From JAJZEO01 sp964350315 (GTDB lineage: Bacteria > Chlamydiota > Chlamydiia > Chlamydiales > 2-12-FULL-49-11), in the NCBI GenBank assembly GCA_964350315.1, contig CAYGJD010000002.1, forward strand, positions 1 through 64,000: 64,000 nt of DNA, written 5' to 3'. A program made the position numbers and the translations under genes. Of this stretch, positions 17,908-25,802 are shown in pieces. Below the pieces are notes generated by a model. The model was not told the DNA's origin. It ran no database searches and worked only from the letters and a program-made list of their open reading frames with translations. Each line of letters opens with the position of its first letter. The first letter of the stretch is position 1.

Positions 17908-18496
17908 CATCTACATAGCTTTTTCGATCTGTCTTAAATTGACATAGATAAGCATGTTCCCACAAATCAACAACAAGTATTGGTGCCCCAGTCACAAGGG
18001 GCCCATCTGCATGGTCAGATACCCACGAATTGTATAAAGAATCTGTTGCTGTGTCATAATACAGAATTGTCCAACCAACACCTCTTTGCAGACATGTTTG
18101 CTTGAATTCATCAAGCCACTTATCATACGAGCCCCACTGCGCAGTTATTTTCTTGTAAAGCGGAGCATTTTTTGCAAGTTTCTCCTGAGAACCTAAATTA
18201 GAAAAAAAGAGCTCATGTAATACCATTCCGTTAAACTCCCAACCGTACTGCCTTTTGATCGCTTGAAATTGAAAAGAATTAGCAGAATTTGTTTGTGTAG
18301 AGGTCTCTTCAAGTAACTTATTAAGTAAATTCACCTGTTTGACATACCCTTGGTAAAGTTCAAAATGGATACGCATTAAACTCTTTTCAATTTTAGGTGT
18401 TTTATCAAGAAGATATTCATAAGAAACAGGCTTATATTCAACTCCTGACAATTGAAGACAAAAAATCATAAGTCCTAATAGTGGGTATTTTTTCAT
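17774..18496 (-). CDS. Exported Fe/Mn-family superoxide dismutase
   Basis: Disproportionates superoxide. From the ATG at 18496 (AAAGGAG six bases upstream) the protein has a signal peptide (MKK then a hydrophobic run to about residue 18), so it should act in the periplasm or outside the cell, unlike most cytosolic enzymes. The four metal ligands are His44, His94, Asp177 and His181 (in VVDLWEHAYL). In place of the usual active-site Gln there is His162 in WVSDH, as in SodFM members with a WxxxH motif. The C-terminus has a basic tail coded antisense to the neighbouring membrane-protein gene. It lies 11 bases after the EgtB-like gene. Confidence 0.85.
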   Translation of the reverse strand: MKKYPLLGLMIFCLQLSGVEYKPVSYEYLLDKTPKIEKSLMRIHFELYQGYVKQVNLLNKLLEETSTQTNSANSFQFQAIKRQYGWEFNGMVLHELFFSNLGSQEKLAKNAPLYKKITAQWGSYDKWLDEFKQTCLQRGVGWTILYYDTATDSLYNSWVSDHADGPLVTGAPILVVDLWEHAYLCQFKTDRKSYVDAIFESVDWSVVNQRLKDAASSERAKQARRSKQAKVERSQKSTEK

Positions 18497-18507
18497 GCTT
18501 TTCTCCT

Positions 18508-19878
18508 TTACAAACTTTTTACCAATCGAATTCCCGTACAAAATTCATCGCGCTCAATTGAAAGCGGTTTTCTAAATGATGGTCTGAAAAATGCCCCATC
18601 ATAAAGACAGCTCCCTCCCTTTAACACGCGTTTATTTCCTTCCAAGCGGCCAGTGTACTTCCAAAGTTTTGGTTCTGCCGCGACAAATCCGGAATATGGA
18701 GAAAACAAACTTGTCGTCCATTCCCAAACATTTCCAAATAAGCCTTTAACTTTTCCTGACATCTTCAAATCTTCGTCTATAATTGCTTGAGGATGAAAAT
18801 TCCCGTCCATCAAAAAATTGCCTTTTAAAGAACTCAAACTTTCGCTGGCTACTTCCCATTCAACCTCGCTAGGCAATCTTGCTTTTGCATACCTAGCATA
18901 AGCATCTGCCTCAAAAAAAGAAACATGTGAAACTGGTTCGTTTAACCGTAGTGGTTTCCACCCTGAAAGCGTGTACTGTAACATCTTAGATCCTGAACGC
19001 TTCCAGTATTTTGGCAAACTTTTTTGATTTTTCTGAGTGTATTTCCAACCATCAGCAAGCCAGAGCCCCCCTCTCTCATATCCACCTTCCTCAACGAATT
19101 GCAAAAAATCACCGTTTGTAACAGATCTTTGTGCCATTGCAAATGGATTTATAAACGATGTGTGACGTGGCATTTCAATATCAAAAGCAAACTCTTTCCC
19201 TGAAAACCCACTATTTACAAGACCTCCGGAAAACTCGATCCATTTAAGCGGTGATAGATTAGACCTTGATTTTAAGTTACTCTCTTCATCAATTTGCCAA
19301 TAACTTGGAGAGAGTTCACTCTCAAAAAACCGTGCTTTTATTTGAGTTAAGATTTCTTCTTGTGAGTCCATTTCAAGCGCCAATATGAAGAATAAGTAGT
19401 ACAAAATTTCTTCTTTTTTAGCACTATGCTTGAAAAGCAAAACCTCTTTAATCTGTTCATCAACATGCTTTCTGTAGGCTATAATGGTATCAAGAGATGG
19501 CCTTGAGAAAACAGAGCTTGCATCAAGGTCTTCGATTGACTCAAAAAAAGCATCAAATTTCTCATGAAAAACTCGATATTTTTTCTGGAATTTCTTCAAT
19601 ACAAACTTCTCTAAGAGCCAAGTCGTGTGGACTAAGTGCCATTTAATCGATTTAAACGACCCAAACTTTGGCACAAAATCCTCTACATATAGAGGCTTGC
19701 AAATAGTCATCGTCTTCTCTCTCACAGAGAAAAACCTTCCTTCCGGCGTTTGCTTTTCTTCTCCTTGCATCGTAAAGGAGAGGGGCCTTTCCTTTGTTGG
19801 TGATATAACGTATGAGACTGCTCCAGCATTTTTAAAATGCTTGGACTGAGACTTTATTCTTTCAGTGATTTTTTCCAT
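18508..19878 (-). CDS. EgtB-like protein (DinB + SUMF1 domains) with degenerate iron site
   Basis: The two-domain layout is that of EgtB, the non-haem iron sulfoxide synthase of ergothioneine synthesis: an N-terminal DinB-like helical domain (about 60-190) and a C-terminal SUMF1/FGE domain (about 205-456) with PVSHVSFFEADAYARY, GNVWEWTTSLFSPYSGF and RVLKGGSC. The first iron His is kept (His84 in WHLVHTTW). The second and third, normally in HExxHQE, align without gaps to LEMDSQE (Leu168, Ser172), so the iron triad is lost. It is probably not an active sulfoxide synthase; a structural or other role is possible. No egtD is nearby, and it is upstream of the exported superoxide dismutase. Confidence 0.8.
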   Translation of the reverse strand: MEKITERIKSQSKHFKNAGAVSYVISPTKERPLSFTMQGEEKQTPEGRFFSVREKTMTICKPLYVEDFVPKFGSFKSIKWHLVHTTWLLEKFVLKKFQKKYRVFHEKFDAFFESIEDLDASSVFSRPSLDTIIAYRKHVDEQIKEVLLFKHSAKKEEILYYLFFILALEMDSQEEILTQIKARFFESELSPSYWQIDEESNLKSRSNLSPLKWIEFSGGLVNSGFSGKEFAFDIEMPRHTSFINPFAMAQRSVTNGDFLQFVEEGGYERGGLWLADGWKYTQKNQKSLPKYWKRSGSKMLQYTLSGWKPLRLNEPVSHVSFFEADAYARYAKARLPSEVEWEVASESLSSLKGNFLMDGNFHPQAIIDEDLKMSGKVKGLFGNVWEWTTSLFSPYSGFVAAEPKLWKYTGRLEGNKRVLKGGSCLYDGAFFRPSFRKPLSIERDEFCTGIRLVKSL

Positions 19879-20024
19879 TGAATGAGTCTATCAATTCTTT
19901 GATTTAATCCCTAGTGAAAAGTCCTCAAGTCGCATATATTCGATCTGAGTAGTGTAAAGTAAATTATTTACTATGAGATTATAATTATCTTTGTTATAAT
20001 TATGGGATAAAATTAGGATTTATT

Positions 20025-21440
20025 ATGGACGGCCTTAGTTCAACACCCTCAATATTGGAGAATGCATACATTCTTGCCCCTACAGGCGATGAACTTGCAT
20101 TGCCAGAGCTCCATTTTGTTGATGAGGAAGATAAAACAGTCTTTCATCATACTGTCGTATCCTATCCCCTACACAAAAAAGGTATAGTTCACGAAGGGCC
20201 AAGGAGCCATAAACACCACGACGAGGAGACAAGCAGAACAACCATCTTAGGACTTGGGATGCTAAACGCCTTTACAGGATTTTATAACCTTTATTACTGG
20301 GGAAAGCGAATGGTTATCGCCATTCGGCGTGGTGACCTTGAATCTAAGATCGAGTCTGGTCTAAGAATCCTTAATGCTCCGCTTGCTATTATAAACGCGG
20401 TTGAAACCATTGTTATTTTTATTTCAACATTTATGCAAGGAGCAGCCATATTAGGACTCTCTCTTTCAGCACTGCTTTTTGGCTCGGTCTTTTTATCAAT
20501 CGAAATGGCTCTTGAAATTTATCGCCTCTATACAATTTTACATCTTAAATACGACCTGCAGCACGGCCAAATTCAAAAAATTCACTCTTCACTACAGTTG
20601 AATGATATAGATGATTTTGGGGCGCAGTTAACAAGATTAAGGTCTTATGTTCAATTAAATAGAACTGAATTAATAAAGTTCACATCAGAAAATAGTATTA
20701 AGATTCTCCTTGAAACTTTAGAAGAAAGCGCTTCGAAGATTGCCCCGACAACAAGAAAACTAAGAGACACTCTGCAAATCTTTTGCACTCTTGTCACAGA
20801 AAACAAAATACAGTCTATATATTCTAAGTACTTTATGTTATCCGCGCATGAAGAAAACCACCTCAGAAAAAAGGTTGATAGATACGTTGAAGGCAACCCT
20901 AATTTAGATCATGACAAATCTACGAAAGATGCATTATTTGCTTCCTACAAACGTGATATTGAAATGGGAAAGCAAGATCAATTAGCTAGACGCATCGGAA
21001 TCACAATGATTGACAGATTCTATTCGCACAGCCGTGTATACGACTTAAACCAAAAAAATAGAACTCGTACATCGATTGCATCTCTAGAAACTTCAGGAAA
21101 AGCCCTATTAAATACATTAAACGAACAAGCAAACAAATCCTTACTCGTTCATATTATCGGAATTGTTACTCTTACTCTCGGTGGAATTCTACTTGCAATT
21201 TCATATCTTTCTGCACCTCCACTTGGTGTTATTTTCACCGGCGCAATTGTTATGGTTCTTCAAACGACAAGATTTCTTGCTCACCGTTCGTTCTTAGATC
21301 AAAATGGGTATACTTTTACAATAAATCCATGGTTGCATGACATTAAAGCCTTTTTCTTCCCTGAAAAAAAAGTGTTTGAGAGCATCAAGATGAAAACTTT
21401 CAAATCATCCGTTGATGAAATACCTTTAATTTCAGTATAA
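20025..21440 (+). CDS. Inc-like membrane protein of unknown function
   Basis: A 471-residue protein without a known family. Hydrophobic stretches at about 76-100 and 118-170 and a second bilobed pair at about 377-420 suggest membrane insertion, with helical hydrophilic regions in between and a His-rich patch (SHKHHDEE, near 64). A bilobed hydrophobic region is the hallmark of Inc proteins, though most Incs are shorter. TATAAT occurs 24 bases before the ATG and an 8-base palindrome ATAATTAT is repeated twice (19981-19988 and 19996-20003). The downstream PAP2 gene starts 8 bases after the stop, so they are likely co-transcribed. Confidence 0.6.
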   Translation: MDGLSSTPSILENAYILAPTGDELALPELHFVDEEDKTVFHHTVVSYPLHKKGIVHEGPRSHKHHDEETSRTTILGLGMLNAFTGFYNLYYWGKRMVIAIRRGDLESKIESGLRILNAPLAIINAVETIVIFISTFMQGAAILGLSLSALLFGSVFLSIEMALEIYRLYTILHLKYDLQHGQIQKIHSSLQLNDIDDFGAQLTRLRSYVQLNRTELIKFTSENSIKILLETLEESASKIAPTTRKLRDTLQIFCTLVTENKIQSIYSKYFMLSAHEENHLRKKVDRYVEGNPNLDHDKSTKDALFASYKRDIEMGKQDQLARRIGITMIDRFYSHSRVYDLNQKNRTRTSIASLETSGKALLNTLNEQANKSLLVHIIGIVTLTLGGILLAISYLSAPPLGVIFTGAIVMVLQTTRFLAHRSFLDQNGYTFTINPWLHDIKAFFFPEKKVFESIKMKTFKSSVDEIPLISV

Positions 21441-21448
21441 TTCCGTTC

Positions 21449-22057
21449 ATGCGAATATTTATTGCTCTTATACTTTCCCTCACATCTTTTCTTTGGATAG
21501 ACACTCCTGTTGCTTACGGTTCATCTAGCCTCACATCCATCAGATGGATCGCGCTTAGCATAACTTGGTTAGGGCTGCCTATCATGCACCTAACTATCGC
21601 AAATTCCCTTTTTATTTTATCGCGCTTTGTTGATAAACTCAAACCATTCACCATCCCACTCCTTCAGTACTCTCTTTCAATCGGCTTTATTATGTTTTTC
21701 TGTGGGATCTTGAAGTTGACTGTAGCACGAGCTAGGCCTTATCTTTTCCTTGAAGATGGAATTACTGGTTTTGCCTTCGGCAATTTTGGACACAGCTTTC
21801 GATCTTTTCCCTCAAGCCATAGCGCTGTTGCAGTAGCGCTTGCTCTATTATTTATAGCCTATTCAGGAGGCAATTACCGCTACACACCTTGGATATTTGT
21901 AGTGTTAATTGCAGTGACACGAATCGTTTTGCAAAAGCACTTTATCAGTGACATCCTTATCGGAGTGCTTATTGGTCAACTAGTTACATCATCGATTATC
22001 TTTTATACTACTAAAAACAAATCGGCAGTGAACAAAATTCTTGAGACAGTCCTATGA
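21449..22057 (+). CDS. PAP2-family membrane phosphatase
   Basis: A 202-residue integral membrane protein with six hydrophobic segments. The three phosphatase motifs are present: KLTVARARP (near 89), FPSSHSAVA (near 127) and a third motif TRIVLQKHFISD with the catalytic His and Asp. PAP2 enzymes remove phosphate from phosphatidic acid, lipid pyrophosphates such as undecaprenyl pyrophosphate, or related lipids at the periplasmic face. The substrate cannot be chosen here. It follows the Inc-like gene by 8 bases and overlaps the nitroreductase gene by four (ATGA). Confidence 0.85.
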   Translation: MRIFIALILSLTSFLWIDTPVAYGSSSLTSIRWIALSITWLGLPIMHLTIANSLFILSRFVDKLKPFTIPLLQYSLSIGFIMFFCGILKLTVARARPYLFLEDGITGFAFGNFGHSFRSFPSSHSAVAVALALLFIAYSGGNYRYTPWIFVVLIAVTRIVLQKHFISDILIGVLIGQLVTSSIIFYTTKNKSAVNKILETVL

Positions 22058-22668
22058 GTTACTACAATCGCGATGAAGAGATTAAAATCGCAAGAAACAT
22101 CCAATATAAGTTTGATCCAATATTCGGAAAGCGATGGTCGCCAAGATCTTACACAGGCGAATCCATTGACGATGACGTTTTTCGAGCAGTAGTTGATGCC
22201 GCAAGACTCTCACCTTCTAGTTCCAATTCTCAACCTTGGCGAATAATCTATGCTCACCGAGAAACTGCGGAGTGGCAACAACTTTTTGATTTGCTGGTTA
22301 GCGGGAACCAAGCTTGGGCGAAAAATTGCGCAATCCTGATTCTATTTCTCTCAAAGAAGCTTGATGATAAGGGTAAAGATTCAGGAACACAATCGTTCGA
22401 TACAGGTGCTTTCTGGGCTTCTATGGCCCTTGAAGCTTCGAATAGGAACTTGCCCTTACATGGAATGGCTGGCTTCGATTATGAGCAAGCAAAGAAGATC
22501 TTTAATCTTGGCGACAACTATAAAGTAGAAGCAATGGCTACGATGGGCGTGCCGGGATTTATAAAAGGCGTAAGTGATCCCAAGTTTGAAAGCGAAAAAC
22601 CAAATACCCGAAAGACAATTGACGAACTGATTGCAAAAGCAAATCAGGCAAGTGATTTACTTGCCTGA
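22054..22668 (+). CDS. Nitroreductase-family flavoprotein
   Basis: A 204-residue FMN-dependent oxidoreductase of the NfsB/NOX type. RWSPRSYTGESIDDDVFRAVVDAARLSPSSSNSQPWRIIYAH (start near residue 25) is the FMN-binding and dimer signature, and the C-terminal AMATMGVPG holds the second FMN contact. It uses NAD(P)H to reduce quinones, nitro compounds or other acceptors; the natural substrate is unknown. Its start overlaps the PAP2 gene by four bases. Its stop codon lies inside an 11-bp hairpin that probably ends transcription from the convergent hctB. Confidence 0.88.
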   Translation: MSYYNRDEEIKIARNIQYKFDPIFGKRWSPRSYTGESIDDDVFRAVVDAARLSPSSSNSQPWRIIYAHRETAEWQQLFDLLVSGNQAWAKNCAILILFLSKKLDDKGKDSGTQSFDTGAFWASMALEASNRNLPLHGMAGFDYEQAKKIFNLGDNYKVEAMATMGVPGFIKGVSDPKFESEKPNTRKTIDELIAKANQASDLLA

Positions 22669-22669
22669 T
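22643..22669 (-). terminator. Terminator for hctB overlapping the nitroreductase stop
   Basis: An 11-bp perfect stem (ATCAGGCAAGT with ACTTGCCTGAT) with a five-base loop lies at the end of the nitroreductase gene. Read on the minus strand it is followed by TTTGCTTTTGC, which fits a rho-independent terminator for hctB. On the plus strand there is no T-run. Confidence 0.6.
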
Positions 22670-22697
22670 AAAAGTTAAGTCGTTGTAGGGGAATTAC

Positions 22698-23300
22698 TTA
22701 TTTTCCGCTAACAGCAGCTTTTTTTCTGCGAGTAGTTTTTCTACGTGCTGTTCTACGTGGAGCAGCTTTTTTAGGAGCAGCTTTTTTTGCAGTCTTGCGA
22801 GTAGATTTCCGTGCTTTACGCTTAGGTGCTGCTTTTTTCTTAGTAGCAACTTTTTTCTTAGCAACTTTACGCTTAGTAGCTTTTTTCTTAGCTACTTTAC
22901 GCTTAGGTGCTGCTTTTTTCTTTTTAGAAACAACTTTTTTCTTAGTTGCTTTCTTTTTAGTAGAAGCTTTACGTTTAGCTGGTTTTTTCTTCGCAGCAAC
23001 TTTACGCTTAGCTGTTTTACGTTTTGGAGCTGCTTTTTTAGCAGTCTTACGTTTTGCAACTTTACGTTTAGCTGTTGTTTTTCTTTTTGCAGATGCTTTA
23101 CGTTTTTTAGGAGCAGCTTTTTTCGCTACTTCTGTACCTTCAGCATGCACTTTTTTCTTAGCTGTTTTTTTTCTCTTAACAGTTTTCTTCGCTGCTACTG
23201 TCGCAGTTTTGCGAGCAGTTGCTTTTCTTTTTGCTGGACGCTTCGCTGCAGTCTTTGTTGAGGCTGCTCGCTTAGTAGTCCTTTTTCCTTTGGCCGGCAT
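22698..23300 (-). CDS. hctB: Histone H1-like protein Hc2
   Basis: A 200-residue protein made almost only of Lys, Arg, Ala, Thr and Val in repeats of the form KRKVAKKK and AAPKRK, ending in a basic tail. It matches the make-up of chlamydial Hc2, which condenses the chromosome in the infectious elementary body. The start is placed at the ATG at 23300 (MPAKGKR) because GGGAG lies five bases upstream; the GTG two codons before it is less likely. The 450 bases upstream hold three inverted repeats and an assembly gap, so its promoter could not be read with confidence. Confidence 0.92.
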   Translation of the reverse strand: MPAKGKRTTKRAASTKTAAKRPAKRKATARKTATVAAKKTVKRKKTAKKKVHAEGTEVAKKAAPKKRKASAKRKTTAKRKVAKRKTAKKAAPKRKTAKRKVAAKKKPAKRKASTKKKATKKKVVSKKKKAAPKRKVAKKKATKRKVAKKKVATKKKAAPKRKARKSTRKTAKKAAPKKAAPRRTARRKTTRRKKAAVSGK

Positions 23301-23326
23301 ATACACTCCCGTTCTGAGTTACCATG

Positions 23327-23351
23327 TCTAAAGAAATTGGGAATCTTTAGA
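23327..23351 (-). promoter_or_regulatory. 8-bp hairpin in the hctB leader region
   Basis: A perfect inverted repeat (TCTAAAGA and TCTTTAGA, nine-base loop) lies 26 bases upstream of the hctB ATG. It may be part of the mRNA leader or an operator. No T-run follows on the hctB strand. Confidence 0.35.
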
Positions 23352-23386
23352 ATTGATTCCAGTACTTCCTTAATTCGGAATATACA

Positions 23387-23422
23387 AATATTAAAATAAA
23401 TTAGTTAAATTATTTTAATATT
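23387..23422. repeat. 13-bp AT-only inverted repeat upstream of hctB
   Basis: Arms AATATTAAAATAA (23387-23399) and TTATTTTAATATT (23410-23422) are perfect complements around a 10-base spacer. A smaller dyad (TCGATT, 23442-23447, and AATCGA, 23454-23459) lies next to it. The group could be a binding site controlling hctB or a low-complexity structure. Confidence 0.4.
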
Positions 23423-23507
23423 CTGTTTGTTTCATAATTAATCGATTTTACAGAATCGACCTCTGAGTCAACTGAGAAGTCAATTTTGCAATTTATTTTT
23501 TTTGTGT

Positions 23508-23517
23508 NNNNNNNNNN
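23508..23517. other. Assembly gap (10 N) in a 450-base non-coding stretch
   Basis: Ten N mark a scaffold join of unknown true size in the region between hctB and the glutaredoxin gene (23301-23753). Apart from the inverted repeats near hctB and one hairpin at 23667-23691 I see no gene in this region; missing sequence at the gap cannot be excluded. Confidence 0.95.
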
Positions 23518-23666
23518 AGTGGTTTCTACATTCTTGTGCAATTTTTGTAAATTAAAATATTTTACAACAAACAAACAGCCCATCCCATTGAATTTGTGTG
23601 ATTTACAAAATGAATATTTTTTTAAACGCTATTTTTCCCGCTTAACTCACTTACTTTATGTTGGTT

Positions 23667-23691
23667 GCGCTCTAATTTTTTAGCGCGGTTT
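23667..23691 (+). terminator. Hairpin followed by a T-run, gene not known
   Basis: Arms GCGCT (23667-23671) and AGCGC (23682-23686) enclose a 10-base loop and are followed by GGTTTTTCG. It resembles a weak rho-independent terminator, but the transcript it would end lies in or beyond the assembly gap. Confidence 0.35.
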
Positions 23692-23753
23692 TTCGAAAAA
23701 CTTTCAAAAAACAACAAAAAATTGTACAATCTTACAAAAATGCGGAGATTAAT

Positions 23754-24137
23754 TTGAATTATCCTTTTTCAAACATTCTACTTGGAAGTTTTGTTATATT
23801 TAGTTGCTTGTTTTCTCAGGGAAACGCAAAATCAAAAAAACAATTTTCAAATTACGAACAAAAAAAATATCAAACGAATTCCGAGGAGCAAAACATGCAA
23901 GAAATTGTCTTATACATCAAAGCGAGCTGTCCGTATTGCAAAAAAGTTTTACATGCACTCAACCAAATGGAAAAATCTGTTAAGGTCATCGACATCTCGA
24001 ATAATGACGAATTAACAAATGAGCTAATTTCACGCGGCGGGAAAAAACAAGTCCCCTGCATTTTTATTGATGGCGAATCTAAATATGAGTCCTCAGATAT
24101 TATAAAGTGGCTTTTAGAAAATAAGCATCGCCTTTAA
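23754..24137 (+). CDS. Glutaredoxin with possible export signal (two candidate starts)
   Basis: The last ~80 residues are a glutaredoxin with active-site CPYC (SCPYCKKVL), VPCIFIDG with the cis-Pro, and a typical C-terminal helix. From the TTG at 23754, GGAG six bases upstream, the protein gains an N-terminal hydrophobic segment (about 7-22) ending in GNA, like a signal peptide, and would be exported. From the ATG at 23895, with GAGGAG six bases upstream, it would be an 81-residue cytosolic enzyme starting MQEIVLYIK. Both starts have good ribosome binding sites, so either or both forms may be made. Confidence 0.88.
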   Translation: MNYPFSNILLGSFVIFSCLFSQGNAKSKKQFSNYEQKKYQTNSEEQNMQEIVLYIKASCPYCKKVLHALNQMEKSVKVIDISNNDELTNELISRGGKKQVPCIFIDGESKYESSDIIKWLLENKHRL

Positions 24138-24224
24138 AGGGTGCGCTTTATGATAAATCTTAAAGTAATTCTTTCCTTTTAATCTTATATCCCTATTCAT
24201 AAAGTCAAGAAAAGGAGCTCATTT

Positions 24225-25652
24225 TTGGAACTCGATATAAAAAGAAAAGGCCCAAAAAGGGTCATCAGCACATTCGTTCTCGTCATGCTTAACGTTTCGA
24301 TCATGGCTAGTTTACGAAATTTACCTTTAGTTGCAGAGTATGGATATAGTGCGATTTTCTATTTCATCATCGTCGGTCTTTGCTTTCTTGTGCCATCGGC
24401 ACTTGTCTCAGCTGAGCTTGCAACAGGATGGCCAAAATCCGGTGGTATATATATATGGGTTCGAGAAGCCTTTGGTGACACTTGGGGATTTTTTGCAATT
24501 TGGATGCAGTGGGTTCACAACGTTACATGGTATCCCGCGATTTTAGCATTCGTTGCCACAACCATTGGATATGTCTTCTATCCCCCACTTGCAACGAGCA
24601 AATATTTTGTCCTCAGTGTCGTGTTGATTGGATTTTGGGGAATGACTCTTTTAAATTTTTTAGGAATTAGAACATCCAGCTTGTTTAGCACCATTGGTGT
24701 AATTTGCGGGACAATTGTTCCTGGTCTTTTCCTTATATTGATGGCAGTAGCTTGGCTTATTGTTGGTTACCCATCTCATATAACATTTGATATAGCCGGT
24801 TTGACTCCTGATTTTTCTAGTATCGATAATATGGTATTCTTAGGTGGCTTGTTTTTAGCCTTTGCAGGTCTTGAGGTCTCCTCAGGTTATGCAAGTGAGG
24901 TGAAAAACCCACAAAGAAATTACCCAAGAGCAATCATTTTTGCTGCGATTATCACATTTTTCCTTTTTATGTTGGGCGCTCTTTCAATTGGTATTGTTAT
25001 TCCAAAAGCAGACATCAGCCTTGTAAGTGGATTAATGGAAGCTTTATCTGTTTTCCTTGCAAACTTTCACATGTCTTGGCTTTTACCTGTTCTTGGCCTC
25101 TTGTTAGTTTATGGTGCCGTTGCTGAAGTTAACTCATGGATTATTGGTCCAGTAAAAGCTCTTTATACAACTACGGTACATGGAAATCTTCCTCCTATAT
25201 TCCAAGTAACAAATGATAAGGGTGTTCCAGTTAATTTGCTGATTTTTCAAGCAATAATTGTGACGATCTCATCTTTTGTCTTCCTTCTAATGCCAAACTT
25301 AAGCAGCTCTTACTGGATATTAAGCGCGCTTTCTACACAGATTTATCTAGTGATGTATATAATGATGTTTTTAGCAGCGATACGACTTCGATATTCAAGA
25401 CCAAATGTTCCGAGAGCCTATCGCATTCCCCATCCTCATAAAGGAATATGGTTTGTTGCAGGAGTTGGAATATTCACTTCTCTTTTTGCAATCTTTCTAG
25501 TCTTCATTCCCCCAGCTCAGATTAATGTTGGGTCGATTGTGTTTTTTGAGTCGTTCTTAATGATTGGGTTAGCTGTCATGATAGCAATCCCATTAATCAT
25601 CACACGATTTAAGAAGCCTAAATGGGATGTTTCAAGGCAATTAGACGAATAA
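24225..25652 (+). CDS. APC-family amino acid permease (GadC-like)
   Basis: A 475-residue inner-membrane transporter with twelve expected helices. N-terminal VLVMLNVSIMASLRNLP, the ELATGWPKSGGIYIWVREAFG stretch and FAGLEVSSGYASEVKNPQRNYPRA place it with glutamate/GABA antiporter-type APC proteins, which are common in chlamydiae for taking up host amino acids. The start is a TTG with AAAGGAG upstream. No decarboxylase gene is nearby, so the exchanged substrates are not known. Confidence 0.88.
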   Translation: MELDIKRKGPKRVISTFVLVMLNVSIMASLRNLPLVAEYGYSAIFYFIIVGLCFLVPSALVSAELATGWPKSGGIYIWVREAFGDTWGFFAIWMQWVHNVTWYPAILAFVATTIGYVFYPPLATSKYFVLSVVLIGFWGMTLLNFLGIRTSSLFSTIGVICGTIVPGLFLILMAVAWLIVGYPSHITFDIAGLTPDFSSIDNMVFLGGLFLAFAGLEVSSGYASEVKNPQRNYPRAIIFAAIITFFLFMLGALSIGIVIPKADISLVSGLMEALSVFLANFHMSWLLPVLGLLLVYGAVAEVNSWIIGPVKALYTTTVHGNLPPIFQVTNDKGVPVNLLIFQAIIVTISSFVFLLMPNLSSSYWILSALSTQIYLVMYIMMFLAAIRLRYSRPNVPRAYRIPHPHKGIWFVAGVGIFTSLFAIFLVFIPPAQINVGSIVFFESFLMIGLAVMIAIPLIITRFKKPKWDVSRQLDE

Positions 25653-25693
25653 TTTAAGATTCTAAATACTTTTATTTTAATTGGATTGATTCG

Positions 25694-25722
25694 AATTCTC
25701 CAACTCCGTTGGAGAATTTTTC
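25694..25722 (+). terminator. Strong rho-independent terminator after the permease
   Basis: An 11-bp perfect stem (AATTCTCCAAC, 25694-25704; GTTGGAGAATT, 25708-25718) with a TCC loop is followed by TTTTC. It lies 41 bases after the permease stop on the same strand. Confidence 0.85.
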
Positions 25723-25802
25723 TTGATTTTCTTGCGTTAATTTAAAGACTTGGTTAACATTTCTTAAATATTTCCCCCAGGAAACAACGTTTAAGGAAGT
25801 CT

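Noticed and set aside
22795..23331. 178-residue plus-strand frame opposite hctB
   Set aside because: Its Leu/Phe/Ala-rich sequence is the mirror of the Lys-rich histone repeats, so it is a shadow of hctB.
23301..23507. A possible sigma-28 promoter for hctB, as in Chlamydia
   Set aside because: A TAAAGATT occurs on the right strand but no good -10 partner is at the expected distance, so I did not call it.
23486..23683. Frame spanning the N gap
   Set aside because: It contains the N stretch and has no coding character.
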